Shown here piece after piece: positions 41,699 to 51,146 of a DNA stretch of 64,000 nucleotides. Within the stretch, counting starts at the first letter, position 1. Each line of letters starts with the position of its first letter. The notes below the pieces were generated by a model. That model did no database searches. It saw only the letters and a program-made list of their open reading frames with translations, and had not been told where the DNA came from. Source of the stretch: SB11 sp035906255 (lineage in GTDB: Bacteria > Bacteroidota > Bacteroidia > UBA8524). Location: the NCBI GenBank assembly GCA_035906255.1, contig JAMIFM010000018.1:124001-188000 (forward strand). Reading direction: 5' to 3'. A program made the translations under genes and the position numbers.

Positions 41699-44627
41699 TG
41701 TATAAATTGTTCTCAAAGTTTACGGGAATAGTGATGTGTACAGTAGTTCCGGTAGCTATGCCCGAAAAATCGTTTTTATCATTGTATTCCACGCCTATTT
41801 TGTTATTTCCTTTATTTAATATTTCGATACGTTTAAAATTCGCCCTCGTGGCAAAGGGCTTGTGCTTGTCTGATTTTATTTTGGTCAATTCACCTGATTT
41901 TTTACGGCCAATTCCGTTATCATCAACAGAAATACACAAGTTGTTATTTTCGATATAAAAATCAACAGTCAGTTTCTTTTTACCCTTTTTGTGCAACAGT
42001 CCGTGTTTAATAGCATTCTCTACATAAGGCTGAACAATCATTGAGGGTATTTTCACAATATCAAGGTCTAAACTGCTATCAACCACAATGCTAAAATTAA
42101 AGTCGTCTTCATTAAAGCGAGCCTTTTCCAATTCTAAATACAAAATTAATGCGTCAACCTCTTCAGTAAGGCTTACCGTGTCTTTTTCAGACATTTCAAG
42201 AATCATGCGGGTTAGTTTTGAGAATTTGGCAAGATAGCTGGACGCACTTCGTTTGTCATCGGTAAAAATGTAGGATTGAATAGTATTGAGCGCATTGTAG
42301 AAAAAATGCGGATTCATTTGTGATTTGATGGAAGTGAGCATGGATTGACGAAGGTTTTTTTCAAGCTCAATTTTTTCAACAGTCAACTCATTTTCCTTAC
42401 GTTGGGTATCCAGCTTCCAGCGGTAATATATAAAAGCTGTAAAAAGGCATATTACAAATACAGTACTCCAAAACCACCATTGCAGCCACAAAGGTTTTTT
42501 AATGGTAAACGATATAGTTTGCGGAATAAGGGTTTCGCCCAGTTTAAATTGTATAACATAATCATCGGGCGATAATGAGGCCAGTTTTAGCGTGCGGCTG
42601 TTGGCAGGGGCAGCTTTCCAGCCTTCATCGTTAATGTTGTAATATAAGGTAGCCGTATGCCCGGGATTAAAGGACAGCAGCGAGTAATTGATTTCGATGT
42701 CGTTTTGGGTGTATGCTACGCTAATGGGTTGTGTAATATCAAACGTATGGTTATTGATGTTAAAATGATTAATAACAAAATTGGTGTTGATAGTTTGGGG
42801 TTTTGCTCCAAAATCAACAGTTATTAAGCCCCGGTTCATGGCAAAAACCAGCTTGTTGTTCCATAAACCTACATCGTTTATTTCATTGGCAAGTATGCTG
42901 TTGTATATTTTTTTAGGAGTATTGTTGGCTGCCTTCAAATCAACATAAAACAATTGTTTGCCCGAAAAAAGTAATAAATACTCGTTTACTATTTTTATGC
43001 GGTTAACTGAAATGTGAGTATTGCCTGAGAGCAAATAGGGTGTTAGCGTTCCGTTTTTATCTATGGTGTATAAATTACCATTAGTGGCCAACACATAAAT
43101 CTTATTATTATATTGCTGTAGTTGTATTATATACAGGCTTTTGCTTTGATGCTTAAGCTCACTTATGCCTTGAGGGGTAAGTTGTAAAAGCCCCAAGTTT
43201 GTTGCGTAATACACTTTATTACTACCGGGGATATAGCAGGTGGCTTTTCCTCTAACCCCTTCAAAGATAAGGGAGGCGTTACCCCAACTAAGTGCAGTTG
43301 AATATGTCAGGTGAATGCTGTCCCAAACACTTTTCATGGCCATATTACTGCTTGAAGTGGTGAGCAGACCCACAACTCCTGATGCAGCATACGCGTAATA
43401 TTTGTCGTCAATCCTTTCTATATCTTTTATAGCTGTAACGGCCTCAAAGACTTGTTTTCCTGAATAATCCAGTTCTTTAAACATGGATGAACTGGTGAAA
43501 ATTCTTTTGTAAACGGTATCTATATAAAGATTACTTATTGCGTGGCCACCGTTATATAACGAGATGGTGTTATACGAAAAATCGGTAAGGTTTGAATGTA
43601 AAACCTGTCCGCTTTGCGTACCCACAAAAGCCATATTATCCTGTATCGAAATTAAATTGGGTCTTAGTCCTCCCAGCTCCCACATACGAGTGTTTATATC
43701 AGGTACTAATAAAACACCGTCAGAACTTGTTTGAAACCAAAAATTACCCTCGCGGTCTTTATATACCCCTAAGATGTTTTTATCGGGAAAAAGGGGCTTC
43801 CCTTTGTTTATCGGTTTTCTATTTACATCCAAACCATATACCCCTGCGGGGGTGCATATCCAATAATAACCGCCTACAAACTTAATAATGTGTATAAACT
43901 TAACACCGGGTAATACAAAGTCTGAAACCTTGTTATTATCAGTTACCTCAAAAGCTGTGCATTGCCCTTTTATTTGGTTGTAGCATAAAACGCCTTTGGT
44001 GGTAATGCAAATCCGGCCTACGGGCAGGGTCGTATCCTGCAAATCCCTTGCGGTTAGTTTATAGCTTTCGTTGGAGGCATCGTAGTGTATTTGGTATAGC
44101 TTGGTAGTTACAATATAATAATCAGTAGTAGTGCCAATAGCGTTCGAGATATGTCCTTCGGCAAGGGTTTCAGATGATATATAAGATAAAGTTTGCAGGT
44201 CGTAGTAATCAATAGCGTTTTTGTGGGTGGCAATAATGCGGTTGCCCAAAATGGCAAACCCAACATAGCCTGTAGGTTTCTTTTGCTGTTTCAGGCTATG
44301 CAGTGTATCGTTTTTTATATAGTATGCGTACCCGTCAAAATTCTCATACCAAATCCGCCCGTATTTATCTTCCTTTATCGTACCCCCCGCTTTTGATGTT
44401 TGGTCGGGGCCTGTATAAGTAATACACTCAAAACCGTCGTATCGGCTAAGACCTTCGTCAGTAGCCATCCATACATACCCTTTACTGTCCTGCATTACAT
44501 CGTAAATAGTGTTCGACGGTAAGCCGTTACTAAGTGATATAGTGGTATAATAGGGGTCTTGCGCAACCAATGCCAAGGCAATCAGTTGCACTGCTATAAA
44601 TAATAGTAAACGGCGTGTGTGTATCAT
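41667..44627 (-). CDS. LytS-type histidine kinase with beta-propeller sensor
   Basis: 986 aa. Signal peptide, then a large two-component-regulator propeller (ISLSNGLPSNTIYDVMQDSKGYVWMATDEGLSRYDG is the first repeat), a Y_Y_Y domain (about 640-705), a single TM helix (about 717-740) and a His_kinase/HATPase pair. Phospho-acceptor H774 is in SQMNPHFFYNALNTIQ; the N-box is PYVENAIKHGLL and the G-box is DDNGIG. It lacks the fused AraC/receiver of hybrid systems; the LytTR regulator is encoded downstream with overlap. The ligand is unknown. Confidence 0.93.
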   Translation of the reverse strand: MIHTRRLLLFIAVQLIALALVAQDPYYTTISLSNGLPSNTIYDVMQDSKGYVWMATDEGLSRYDGFECITYTGPDQTSKAGGTIKEDKYGRIWYENFDGYAYYIKNDTLHSLKQQKKPTGYVGFAILGNRIIATHKNAIDYYDLQTLSYISSETLAEGHISNAIGTTTDYYIVTTKLYQIHYDASNESYKLTARDLQDTTLPVGRICITTKGVLCYNQIKGQCTAFEVTDNNKVSDFVLPGVKFIHIIKFVGGYYWICTPAGVYGLDVNRKPINKGKPLFPDKNILGVYKDREGNFWFQTSSDGVLLVPDINTRMWELGGLRPNLISIQDNMAFVGTQSGQVLHSNLTDFSYNTISLYNGGHAISNLYIDTVYKRIFTSSSMFKELDYSGKQVFEAVTAIKDIERIDDKYYAYAASGVVGLLTTSSSNMAMKSVWDSIHLTYSTALSWGNASLIFEGVRGKATCYIPGSNKVYYATNLGLLQLTPQGISELKHQSKSLYIIQLQQYNNKIYVLATNGNLYTIDKNGTLTPYLLSGNTHISVNRIKIVNEYLLLFSGKQLFYVDLKAANNTPKKIYNSILANEINDVGLWNNKLVFAMNRGLITVDFGAKPQTINTNFVINHFNINNHTFDITQPISVAYTQNDIEINYSLLSFNPGHTATLYYNINDEGWKAAPANSRTLKLASLSPDDYVIQFKLGETLIPQTISFTIKKPLWLQWWFWSTVFVICLFTAFIYYRWKLDTQRKENELTVEKIELEKNLRQSMLTSIKSQMNPHFFYNALNTIQSYIFTDDKRSASSYLAKFSKLTRMILEMSEKDTVSLTEEVDALILYLELEKARFNEDDFNFSIVVDSSLDLDIVKIPSMIVQPYVENAIKHGLLHKKGKKKLTVDFYIENNNLCISVDDNGIGRKKSGELTKIKSDKHKPFATRANFKRIEILNKGNNKIGVEYNDKNDFSGIATGTTVHITIPVNFENNLYNEPIYQSHNN

Positions 44628-44751
44628 CTCACAGTCAAAAATACCACTTCATCAAGGGTATAGGAGTTGCAAATACTGCTATTTTTTTTGAATTTATTGT
44701 TTTGCGTTAGTATTATGCGGGTTTCGGATAGTATAACTGCTAAATGAGTTG

Positions 44752-44781
44752 TTTACTAACTCAAAAAAGCTATTCACTAAC
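44752..44781. promoter_or_regulatory. candidate LytTR operator (9-N12-9 direct repeat)
   Basis: TTTACTAAC at 44752-44760 and TTCACTAAC at 44773-44781, 12 nt apart. On the minus strand both contain GTTAGT, with 9-mers TCGGTTAGT and TGAGTTAGT, each 8/9 to the published LytTR pattern [TA][AC][CA]GTTN[AG][TG]. It ends about 28 nt before a TAATATTG box on the plus strand, where an activator would sit. Confidence 0.5.
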
Positions 44782-44822
44782 CGACTGCGCAGCAAAACGG
44801 TATGGGGTATAATATTGTATTA

Positions 44823-44960
44823 AGAAACTGCTGCACAGCATCCGTATCAAGGTAGTTCTGGTAGTTTGCGTAAAATAATTTACCCCCAATAGTATTTTAA
44901 GCACAGTTTTTAACTTTTTTCTTTCATAAAGCGGCCTGTGTGTGAGGTCGCTTTTTTTTT
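44823..44960 (+). ncRNA. candidate small RNA, LytTR-activated
   Basis: Inferred transcript of about 137 nt: the start is estimated from TAATATTG at 44810-44817, the end from a terminator with stem AAGCGGCCT/AGGTCGCTT (44929-44937, 44945-44953), 7-nt loop and nine T. Inside: hairpin TGCT-GCAC-AGCA, hairpin GTAAA-ATAA-TTTAC (44870-44883) followed by CCCCC. No annotated gene on this strand precedes the terminator for 5 kb. There is no usable ORF. Confidence 0.45.
44929..44960 (+). terminator. orphan intrinsic terminator
   Basis: 9-bp stem with one G-T pair, 7-nt loop, T9 tract. It is plus-strand only: on the minus strand no T-run follows. It is not explained by any annotated gene. Confidence 0.8.
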
Positions 44961-44996
44961 GCCCTGTAGTAGCAAATTCAGTGATAAAACAGGCAG

Positions 44997-45029
44997 TTTG
45001 TTTCTTATCAGGCAAAGGGATAACTTTGC
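44997..45029 (+). promoter_or_regulatory. promoter of the reductase-thioesterase operon
   Basis: TTTG (44997-45000), 20-nt spacer, TAACTTTGC (45021-45029); ATG at 45074. Confidence 0.6.
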
Positions 45030-45073
45030 GCCGCTAAAACCATTAACGGTTGTTAGTTGTTACCCAATAAACA

Positions 45074-46162
45074 ATGTCAGAACTGTTTTATCCCATAAAA
45101 ATAAAGCGCATAGTACGTGAGACAAAGGATGCTGCTTCGTTTGTGTTTGATATACCCGAAACCCTGAAAGATAAGTTTAGTTATTTGCCGGGTCAGTACC
45201 TTACCATTTCTACTACTATAAATGGTAAAGAAGTGCGCAGGGCATACTCTTTCAGTAGCAGCCCCATTACCGATGCCGACCCTGCCGTTACTATTAAAAA
45301 AGTTGACGGAGGTGTGTTTTCATCGTTTATGAACGACGATGCCTTTGAAGGGCAGGTGATGCAGATAATGCCGCCTATGGGGAAATTTGTGGTGAATTTG
45401 GACGCAGGCAACAAAAACCACTATGTGTTGTTTGCCGGCGGTAGCGGGATAACTCCAATCATGTCTATCATCAAATCGGTGATGGATAAAGAGCCTAACA
45501 GTAAACTAAGCCTGATATATTGCAACAGGGATATAGAATCGGTAATATTCAAACAGCAATTGGCCGATTTGACGGCTAAATACCCAGCGATACTAAAAGC
45601 TGTGTATTGTTATGATATTGCCCCTGCCGGATGGACGGGCATCAGCGGCCGCCCCACAGCGGCTCAATACATTGAGTTGGTGAAACAAACCCGTTTAGAC
45701 GGGTACAATACCGAATATTATATATGCGGCCCTACGGGGATGATGGATGAGGTGAAGAGCGGGCTGCAAATGTTGGGAATACCCGGCGGTAAAGTACATA
45801 ATGAGTATTTTAGTGCGCCTACCAGCAAAGAGCCTGTAAAAACTGCCGCGCCTGCTTCGGTTTCATACGATGATGAGGATGCTGGCGATGGCCAAAAGGC
45901 AGTGATTTTGCTTAACGGCCGCGAGCATGAAATAACAGTACCCAAAGGAACTACTATTTTGGAGGCTGCAAAGGACGAAGACCTTGACCCTCCGTATGCT
46001 TGCCAAATAGGGGTGTGTACTACCTGCCGTGCCAAGTTGCTGGAAGGACAGGTGGAAATGGACGAGCGTGAAGGACTTAGCGATAGTGAAATTTCGCAAG
46101 GGTATATACTTACCTGCCAAAGCCATCCTACTACGCCCAAGGTGAAGCTGATTTATGAATAA
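45074..46162 (+). CDS. PaaE-type flavin/2Fe-2S ferredoxin reductase
   Basis: 362 aa with FAD domain (RAYSFSSSP, about 55-63), NAD(P) domain (YVLFAGGSGITPIMSI) and a C-terminal plant-type 2Fe-2S domain: C310, C315, C318 in YACQIGVCTTC and a fourth Cys in LTCQSHP. This order matches the phenylacetyl-CoA epoxidase reductase PaaE and related ring-hydroxylase reductases, which pass electrons from NAD(P)H to a di-iron oxygenase. No paaABC genes are present, so the partner oxygenase is elsewhere. Confidence 0.85.
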   Translation: MSELFYPIKIKRIVRETKDAASFVFDIPETLKDKFSYLPGQYLTISTTINGKEVRRAYSFSSSPITDADPAVTIKKVDGGVFSSFMNDDAFEGQVMQIMPPMGKFVVNLDAGNKNHYVLFAGGSGITPIMSIIKSVMDKEPNSKLSLIYCNRDIESVIFKQQLADLTAKYPAILKAVYCYDIAPAGWTGISGRPTAAQYIELVKQTRLDGYNTEYYICGPTGMMDEVKSGLQMLGIPGGKVHNEYFSAPTSKEPVKTAAPASVSYDDEDAGDGQKAVILLNGREHEITVPKGTTILEAAKDEDLDPPYACQIGVCTTCRAKLLEGQVEMDEREGLSDSEISQGYILTCQSHPTTPKVKLIYE

Positions 46163-46208
46163 GAAAGTGCATTGCACTAATCTTTTTTCTGTTTAAACTT
46201 TTTTAGAA

Positions 46209-46724
46209 ATGTCACATAAAACCCCTACTGAATCATACACGGTGATGAATGAACTGGTATTGCCCAACGATACCAATACGCTGAATAACCTTATGGGCGG
46301 CCGTTTGTTGCATTGGATGGATATTGTATCAGCCATTACAGCGCAAAAACACAGCAACCGCATTGTGGTTACCGCCAGCGTGGATAGTGTTTCTTTTAAC
46401 GAGGGGATTGCTTTGGGTGATGTGGTAACACTTACTGCAAAGGTGAGCCGTGCCTTTAAAACAAGTATGGAGGTGTTTATTGAGGTGTGGTGCGAAAACA
46501 TACCCAAAGGCCGCCGTGTGAAGTGTAACGAAGCCTATTATACGTTTGTGGCGGTAGATGGTAACGGAAGGCCGATACACGTGCCTGAGCTGCAACCTGA
46601 AACTGAAGATGAGGTGAAACGCTACGATGGTGCATTGCGCCGCCGCCAGTTGCGCCTTATTCTTGCAGGGCGTATGAAGCCTGATGATGCTACCGAGCTA
46701 AAAGCACTTTTTGTTCATCCCTAA
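46209..46724 (+). CDS. acyl-CoA thioesterase, hotdog fold
   Basis: 171 aa with the hotdog-thioesterase pattern NNLMGGRLLHWMDIVSAITAQKHSNR (active-site Asp/Asn region) and VVTASVDSVSFNEGIALGDVVTL. It hydrolyses acyl-CoA to free acid and CoA; chain-length preference is not readable. It is 46 nt after the reductase and probably in the same transcript, which hints at an aromatic or acyl-CoA catabolic role for both. Confidence 0.88.
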   Translation: MSHKTPTESYTVMNELVLPNDTNTLNNLMGGRLLHWMDIVSAITAQKHSNRIVVTASVDSVSFNEGIALGDVVTLTAKVSRAFKTSMEVFIEVWCENIPKGRRVKCNEAYYTFVAVDGNGRPIHVPELQPETEDEVKRYDGALRRRQLRLILAGRMKPDDATELKALFVHP

Positions 46725-46735
46725 TAGTATAAGGA

Positions 46736-46773
46736 ATCGGTTGTTGTGATAATAATATACCTAATAACCGATA
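46736..46773. terminator. possible bidirectional terminator
   Basis: ATCGGTT/AACCGAT (46736-46742 with 46767-46773) around an AT-rich loop, between convergent thioesterase and response regulator genes. The T-runs are weak. Confidence 0.35.
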
Positions 46774-46788
46774 ACCAGCTACTTATAA

Positions 46789-47544
46789 CTAACTCCCCAG
46801 CCAGTTTTTAAACTCAGGCGCACGTTCGCGACTTACAAACAATTCTTCGCTTAAATCGGGTTTAAGGTAAATCTTTAGTTTACCGTTAAATGAAATGTGC
46901 ACATCCTTCACCGCATCAAGTGACGTTATTACTTTGCGGTTGGTTCTAAAAAACTTTTCAGGGTTCAATTTGCTTTCAAGCTGCTCAACGGTGTAATCCA
47001 CAATGTATTTATTACCCGCATGGGTAAGCATAAACACCAGTTTATCTTCCGCATAAAAATAGGCAATATCATCAACACCCACAGGTATCAGCCGTTGCCC
47101 TTGTTTCACCAAAAAACGTGATTTGTAAGTATCAGGCCTGAAAACTTTAATTAACTCGCCAATATCAATAGTGTCGTTTTGCGGTTTTTGTGCCAGCGTA
47201 TCGTATTTAGCAAAAGCATTATCAAGTTCAGCTTTATCAATGGGCTTCAGCAGGTAATCAATACTGTTTACTTTAAAAGCCTTTATTGCATACTCATCGT
47301 AAGCAGTGGTAAAAATAACGGGACATTTCACGGGCGTTGCTTCAAAAATATCAAAGCTCAAGCCGTCGGCAAGTTGTATGTCCATAAAAGCCAAATCAGG
47401 GGCGGGGTTGTTTTGCAGCCAATCAACAGCCGTTTCCACACTGTCAAAATGAGCTACAATTTTAGCCAGCGGTTTGCACTCCTGTATCAGTCCTGTAAGT
47501 CTGCGGGCAGCAGGGGCTTCATCTTCTATTATTACAACTTTCAT
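46789..47544 (-). CDS. LytTR-family response regulator (TonB-receptor operon)
   Basis: 251 aa: receiver with D55 (AFMDIQLAD) and LLKPIDK, then LytTR (about 145-251: RFLVKQGQRLIPVGVDDIAYFYAED, KFFRTNRKVITSLDAVKDV). It is the last gene of TonB receptor-LytS kinase-LytTR, 31 nt after the kinase stop. A two-turn direct repeat upstream of that operon (51147-51175) is a candidate autoregulatory site. Confidence 0.92.
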   Translation of the reverse strand: MKVVIIEDEAPAARRLTGLIQECKPLAKIVAHFDSVETAVDWLQNNPAPDLAFMDIQLADGLSFDIFEATPVKCPVIFTTAYDEYAIKAFKVNSIDYLLKPIDKAELDNAFAKYDTLAQKPQNDTIDIGELIKVFRPDTYKSRFLVKQGQRLIPVGVDDIAYFYAEDKLVFMLTHAGNKYIVDYTVEQLESKLNPEKFFRTNRKVITSLDAVKDVHISFNGKLKIYLKPDLSEELFVSRERAPEFKNWLGS

Positions 47545-47575
47545 GGTGTTGCTATAAAATAATCAAATCATCCCC

Positions 47576-48637
47576 TCAGGCATCGCCCAAAGGAACTTTT
47601 ACCAAAAAATCCGTGTCGGTTTCAAAAATATCAATACCCTGCCCGTATATGTACTCAAAGCGGTTCATCAGGTTTTGCAAGCCTATTTTTGTGCTGCTTT
47701 CTACTGATTTTTTCTTTTGCAAATTATTGCGCGTTACCAGCATTTGGGCATCATCAATATAAATATCAACCGTTAACGGTTTTTGCTGCGATATAATATT
47801 GTGTTTAATGGCATTTTCAACCAGTATTTGCAGCGTTAGCGGGGGTATTTGTTTGGTGTGGTACACGGCGGGTACATTTACGTGTACATGAAGGTTAGCA
47901 CCAAAGCGTATTTGCTGTAAAAAGAAATACGCATCAATACAATCCAACTCGGTTTTTAAATCTACCGTTTCATTGTCTTTATACTGCAATAAGTAGCGAT
48001 ACACACTGCTTAGTTTTTGCACAAACTGCACTGCTTGGTCAGGGTCTTCAGGAATAATAGTGGCAAGGGTGTTGAGGCTGTTAAAAAGAAAGTGCGGGTT
48101 CACTTGGTTTTTTAGCGAATCAAACTGCGATTGCAGGTTCTCTTTTTTCAGCTTTTCAGTATTTATAAGGGCTGCATTCCATTGGCTAAAAAGATAAATG
48201 GCTTCATAAATGGCAGTGGTAATAGTGGCAACAATTACTGAAACTACTACTACTTTAAATACAATAGGGGCGGGGTTCTCACATTCTTCTACATAGGTAA
48301 ACCAACTATGCCCCACAGCACTTGAAAGTATAATTGTAGTGATTGCTACCAGCAATAACTCAGCAAAAAAGCGTTTGCGCCCAAATTTTTGCCAGGGCAG
48401 GTATTTCTCTAAAAATTTGGTGATTTGGGTACATGAGAAATAAAGAACTACCGACATTACTGCTGTGAAAACAACGGAGTTGAGAAACTCCTTCCACCAT
48501 ACAAGAGAGGGGTTTTCTCCTCGGGTAAAAATGGCATCAAGCACATAGTATGACGGCACCAATACAGCAATAATCAGCACTACTATTAGTGAGGCTATTT
48601 TGCTGTTGCGTGTTTTATCTTTCGTTTTGTGCTTCAT
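47576..48637 (-). CDS. LytS-type sensor histidine kinase, four-helix membrane form
   Basis: 353 aa. Four N-terminal transmembrane helices (about 13-35, 48-70, 88-110, 125-148) and almost no periplasmic domain, then His_kinase with H182 in KNQVNPHFLFNSLNTL and N-box LVENAIKHNII. The G2 box reads STKIGLQNL (Lys for the first Gly), a form I recall elsewhere in this family. The short membrane sensor suggests an intramembrane or membrane-state stimulus. Confidence 0.9.
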   Translation of the reverse strand: MKHKTKDKTRNSKIASLIVVLIIAVLVPSYYVLDAIFTRGENPSLVWWKEFLNSVVFTAVMSVVLYFSCTQITKFLEKYLPWQKFGRKRFFAELLLVAITTIILSSAVGHSWFTYVEECENPAPIVFKVVVVSVIVATITTAIYEAIYLFSQWNAALINTEKLKKENLQSQFDSLKNQVNPHFLFNSLNTLATIIPEDPDQAVQFVQKLSSVYRYLLQYKDNETVDLKTELDCIDAYFFLQQIRFGANLHVHVNVPAVYHTKQIPPLTLQILVENAIKHNIISQQKPLTVDIYIDDAQMLVTRNNLQKKKSVESSTKIGLQNLMNRFEYIYGQGIDIFETDTDFLVKVPLGDA

Positions 48638-48649
48638 GCAGTGTTATAA

Positions 48650-48682
48650 TTATCCCTGCTTTGTTTATTGCAAAGCAGGGAT
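48650..48682. promoter_or_regulatory. hairpin between the TonB receptor and kinase genes
   Basis: ATCCCTGCTTTG/CAAAGCAGGGAT, a 12-bp stem with a short loop. No T-run on either strand, so partial termination or mRNA stability rather than a full terminator is likely. Confidence 0.45.
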
Positions 48683-48692
48683 TTGTATGCGG

Positions 48693-51089
48693 TTAAAATT
48701 GTGCCCTGTAAAACGGTACCGGAAATATACCAATTTGATTAAACGCTTCAATATTTCCTGTTTTGGGATTGTATTGACGCGCCAGTACGTTTTGTATGTT
48801 AAATATATTTTGAATATCGATAGCCCATTCGTGGGTTACACGTTTGCCGTTTTTCTTAAACCCGATACGGAAATCGGTGCGGAAAAAATCCTTCTCGCGT
48901 TCGGCATACGCTTTTGAATCATCAAACACTTGATACCCTTGTTTACGGCTTTCTTCAAGGTCGATGGCAAGATAGCGTCGTCCTCCGGCATAAGTTACAC
49001 GCAAGTTAAAGCTAAGTATTCCGTCGTTTTTAGTTTTAAACTCACGGCCAAACAAGGCATTGGCTACAAAATTTCCATTAAAGGCGGTATTGCGCCATTT
49101 GTTATCGCTGGCCAAATATTCGCTTTCGTACAACGATAGCGTGCCTAAATAGTAGAATCCTTTGTTAAAGAAACGCTCCACCGTAAACTCAATACCGTAG
49201 TTGCGTCCCAAACCTTTGTTTACCAAACTGTCAACGTTGGGGAAACCAAAATCGGCACCAAAGTTTATAGTACTGTATGTGCTTGGGTTTTGGGTAACGG
49301 CCACATTGTTTAAGTATTGGTAATATGCCTCCGTTTTAAAACGCACGTTTTGGTTCACCAGCATCTCATACCCTGCTATAAAATGGTTACTCTTAGTAAA
49401 TTTAATATTGCGGTTGGTTTCAATACTTTGGGTGCGCATAGGGTCGAGGTGCGTCAATTCAAAATAAACAGGTATCGGCTGCATTTGGCTGTGCATACCG
49501 TATCCGAAACTAAGTGAATGGCGAGTAGCCAACTTGTATTTAAACGAGGCGCGAGGCTCAATAGAAGTACTGTTGTTATAAAACAGGTGGTTATAGTGTA
49601 AGCCTGCATTTAAAGTAGCCCTTTCATTTATTTTCCAGTTCCAGTTTCCATACGCTTGACCCAAAAACAACTCTTTGTTGTCATAATCATATTGGCGCAC
49701 CCACGATGCGTAATTTTGTCCGCCCGATACACTATCAACCCTGTAAAAACTATCATTAGACCCGGCCGAAAAACGGGTAGCTATCACCCCAAATTTTAAA
49801 CTGTGCTTGGCATTTATTTTTTGGTTGATAAAGCTGTGCACCGAGTTACGCAACGTGTAGCTTTCGCGGGCAAAGTTGCGGATTTTTTGTATTGAGGGGT
49901 TTAGTGAATCAACGATAGTACGGTTGCGCTCGCCCGATGTGCTGATGACCGTTTTCATATAGCTGTTTCTGCCCAGTGAAATGGTATGTATGAGCCCTGT
50001 GGCAAACATCCCGCTGCTAAAATCAACATCTTGAGGGTAGGGGACTTTTGCAAATTCAGCACCTTCTTTTTTACTGTCCTGTATCATGGTGCCGCTAATA
50101 CCGCCAATGGCAAACAAACTGAAATTACCCAAACGGGTTTTGCCAAAGTTAAACTTCATGGTAAGGTCTTGCCAGCGTGGTGCCCCGCTTCCGCCAAAGT
50201 TAAAACCCAGTTGGCTTAAAAAATCAAGAGTACTGTATCGGTAATTTACTAAAAACGATGATTTCGATTTTTTTATAGGGCCTTCGGCCATAAACTCAAA
50301 ACCGCTAAAACCAATTTGGCCTGTGTATTCATGTTTCTCATTGTTTCCGTCGCGCATCTTCAAATCAAACACACCTGAAAGCGAGTTACCATATTCAGTT
50401 GGGAAAGCACCCGTAATAAAATCAGAGTTTGATAAAGTGTTGTTGTTAAGTATGCTCACAGGCCCGCCGTTTGCTCCCTGATTACCAAAATGATTGGGAT
50501 TGGGAATATCCACACCCTCCAACCTCCACAGCAAACCCAACGGCGAGTTACCGCGTATCACAATGTCATTTCGTTGGTCATTACCGCCACCTGCTACCCC
50601 TGCAAAGTTATTGGCCATACGGCTGGGGTCGCCTAAACCGCCTGCATACCGTTGCGTTTGGTCGATAGTAAACGAGCGGCCACTTACCGTTACCAACTCA
50701 TTATTGGTTTTACCGGGGTCGCTTTTTGCGGTTACAACTACCTCACTGGCCTCCACAATATCTTCCTCCATCGTAATATTCATTACCACTTCTTTTGCAG
50801 AGTTTACAATCACGTCGGGTATCACCACTTCTTTATAACCTGTATAGGTGATTTTAATAGTATGGCGGCCTACAGGAACATTCGTAATCCTGTATTTGCC
50901 GTCCACATCAGTAGTTGAGCCTTGCAAAGGGTCTGAGTTTAAAATAACCACCGTAGCTCCCACCAACTCTGTGTTGGTTTCTTTATCCGTAACCATTCCG
51001 CGTATAGTTTGCGTTAGTTGTGCATTGGCTTTAATAGAAAAGCAGATAATTAATGCTGTGATGCTTAACAGTCTTTTCATTGTTTTCAT
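48693..51089 (-). CDS. TonB-dependent receptor with carboxypeptidase-regulatory-like domain
   Basis: 798 aa from the ATG at 51089 (MKTMKRLLSITALIICFSIKANA signal peptide); longer in-frame reading upstream has no signal and is rejected. CarboxypepD-like domain (IRGMVTDKETNTELVGATVVILN), plug (DIVIRGNSPLGLLWRLEGVDIPNPN, ending GNSLSGVFDLKMRDGN) and barrel. No SusD partner is adjacent. It is co-operonic with a LytS kinase and LytTR regulator, so the receptor's own expression or substrate is likely tied to that system. Confidence 0.88.
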   Translation of the reverse strand: MKTMKRLLSITALIICFSIKANAQLTQTIRGMVTDKETNTELVGATVVILNSDPLQGSTTDVDGKYRITNVPVGRHTIKITYTGYKEVVIPDVIVNSAKEVVMNITMEEDIVEASEVVVTAKSDPGKTNNELVTVSGRSFTIDQTQRYAGGLGDPSRMANNFAGVAGGGNDQRNDIVIRGNSPLGLLWRLEGVDIPNPNHFGNQGANGGPVSILNNNTLSNSDFITGAFPTEYGNSLSGVFDLKMRDGNNEKHEYTGQIGFSGFEFMAEGPIKKSKSSFLVNYRYSTLDFLSQLGFNFGGSGAPRWQDLTMKFNFGKTRLGNFSLFAIGGISGTMIQDSKKEGAEFAKVPYPQDVDFSSGMFATGLIHTISLGRNSYMKTVISTSGERNRTIVDSLNPSIQKIRNFARESYTLRNSVHSFINQKINAKHSLKFGVIATRFSAGSNDSFYRVDSVSGGQNYASWVRQYDYDNKELFLGQAYGNWNWKINERATLNAGLHYNHLFYNNSTSIEPRASFKYKLATRHSLSFGYGMHSQMQPIPVYFELTHLDPMRTQSIETNRNIKFTKSNHFIAGYEMLVNQNVRFKTEAYYQYLNNVAVTQNPSTYSTINFGADFGFPNVDSLVNKGLGRNYGIEFTVERFFNKGFYYLGTLSLYESEYLASDNKWRNTAFNGNFVANALFGREFKTKNDGILSFNLRVTYAGGRRYLAIDLEESRKQGYQVFDDSKAYAEREKDFFRTDFRIGFKKNGKRVTHEWAIDIQNIFNIQNVLARQYNPKTGNIEAFNQIGIFPVPFYRAQF

Positions 51090-51146
51090 AGTTTTTCTAT
51101 TGGCAAAGGTGTGATACGGGTAGGTATTTTTAAAACTACAGGTGAT

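Larger units (their letters stand above)
44628..45073. other. 446-nt divergent spacer between the LytS kinase and reductase genes
   Basis: It holds, left to right: a TATTTTTG box for the kinase (minus, 44636-44643), the LytTR-type direct repeat (44752-44781), a TAATATTG box (44810-44817), an unannotated plus-strand transcript candidate ending at an intrinsic terminator (44929-44960), and the reductase promoter (44997-45029). No plausible ORF: the only ATG frame inside the putative transcript region is 17 codons and starts before the predicted start site. Confidence 0.6.

Noticed and set aside
44770..45015. 81-codon minus-strand frame in the kinase/reductase spacer
   Set aside because: No family resemblance or start signals, and it overlaps the terminator and promoter of the plus strand.
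45718..46140. 140-codon minus-strand frame inside the reductase gene
   Set aside because: Covers the ferredoxin domain on the coding strand; no signal of its own.
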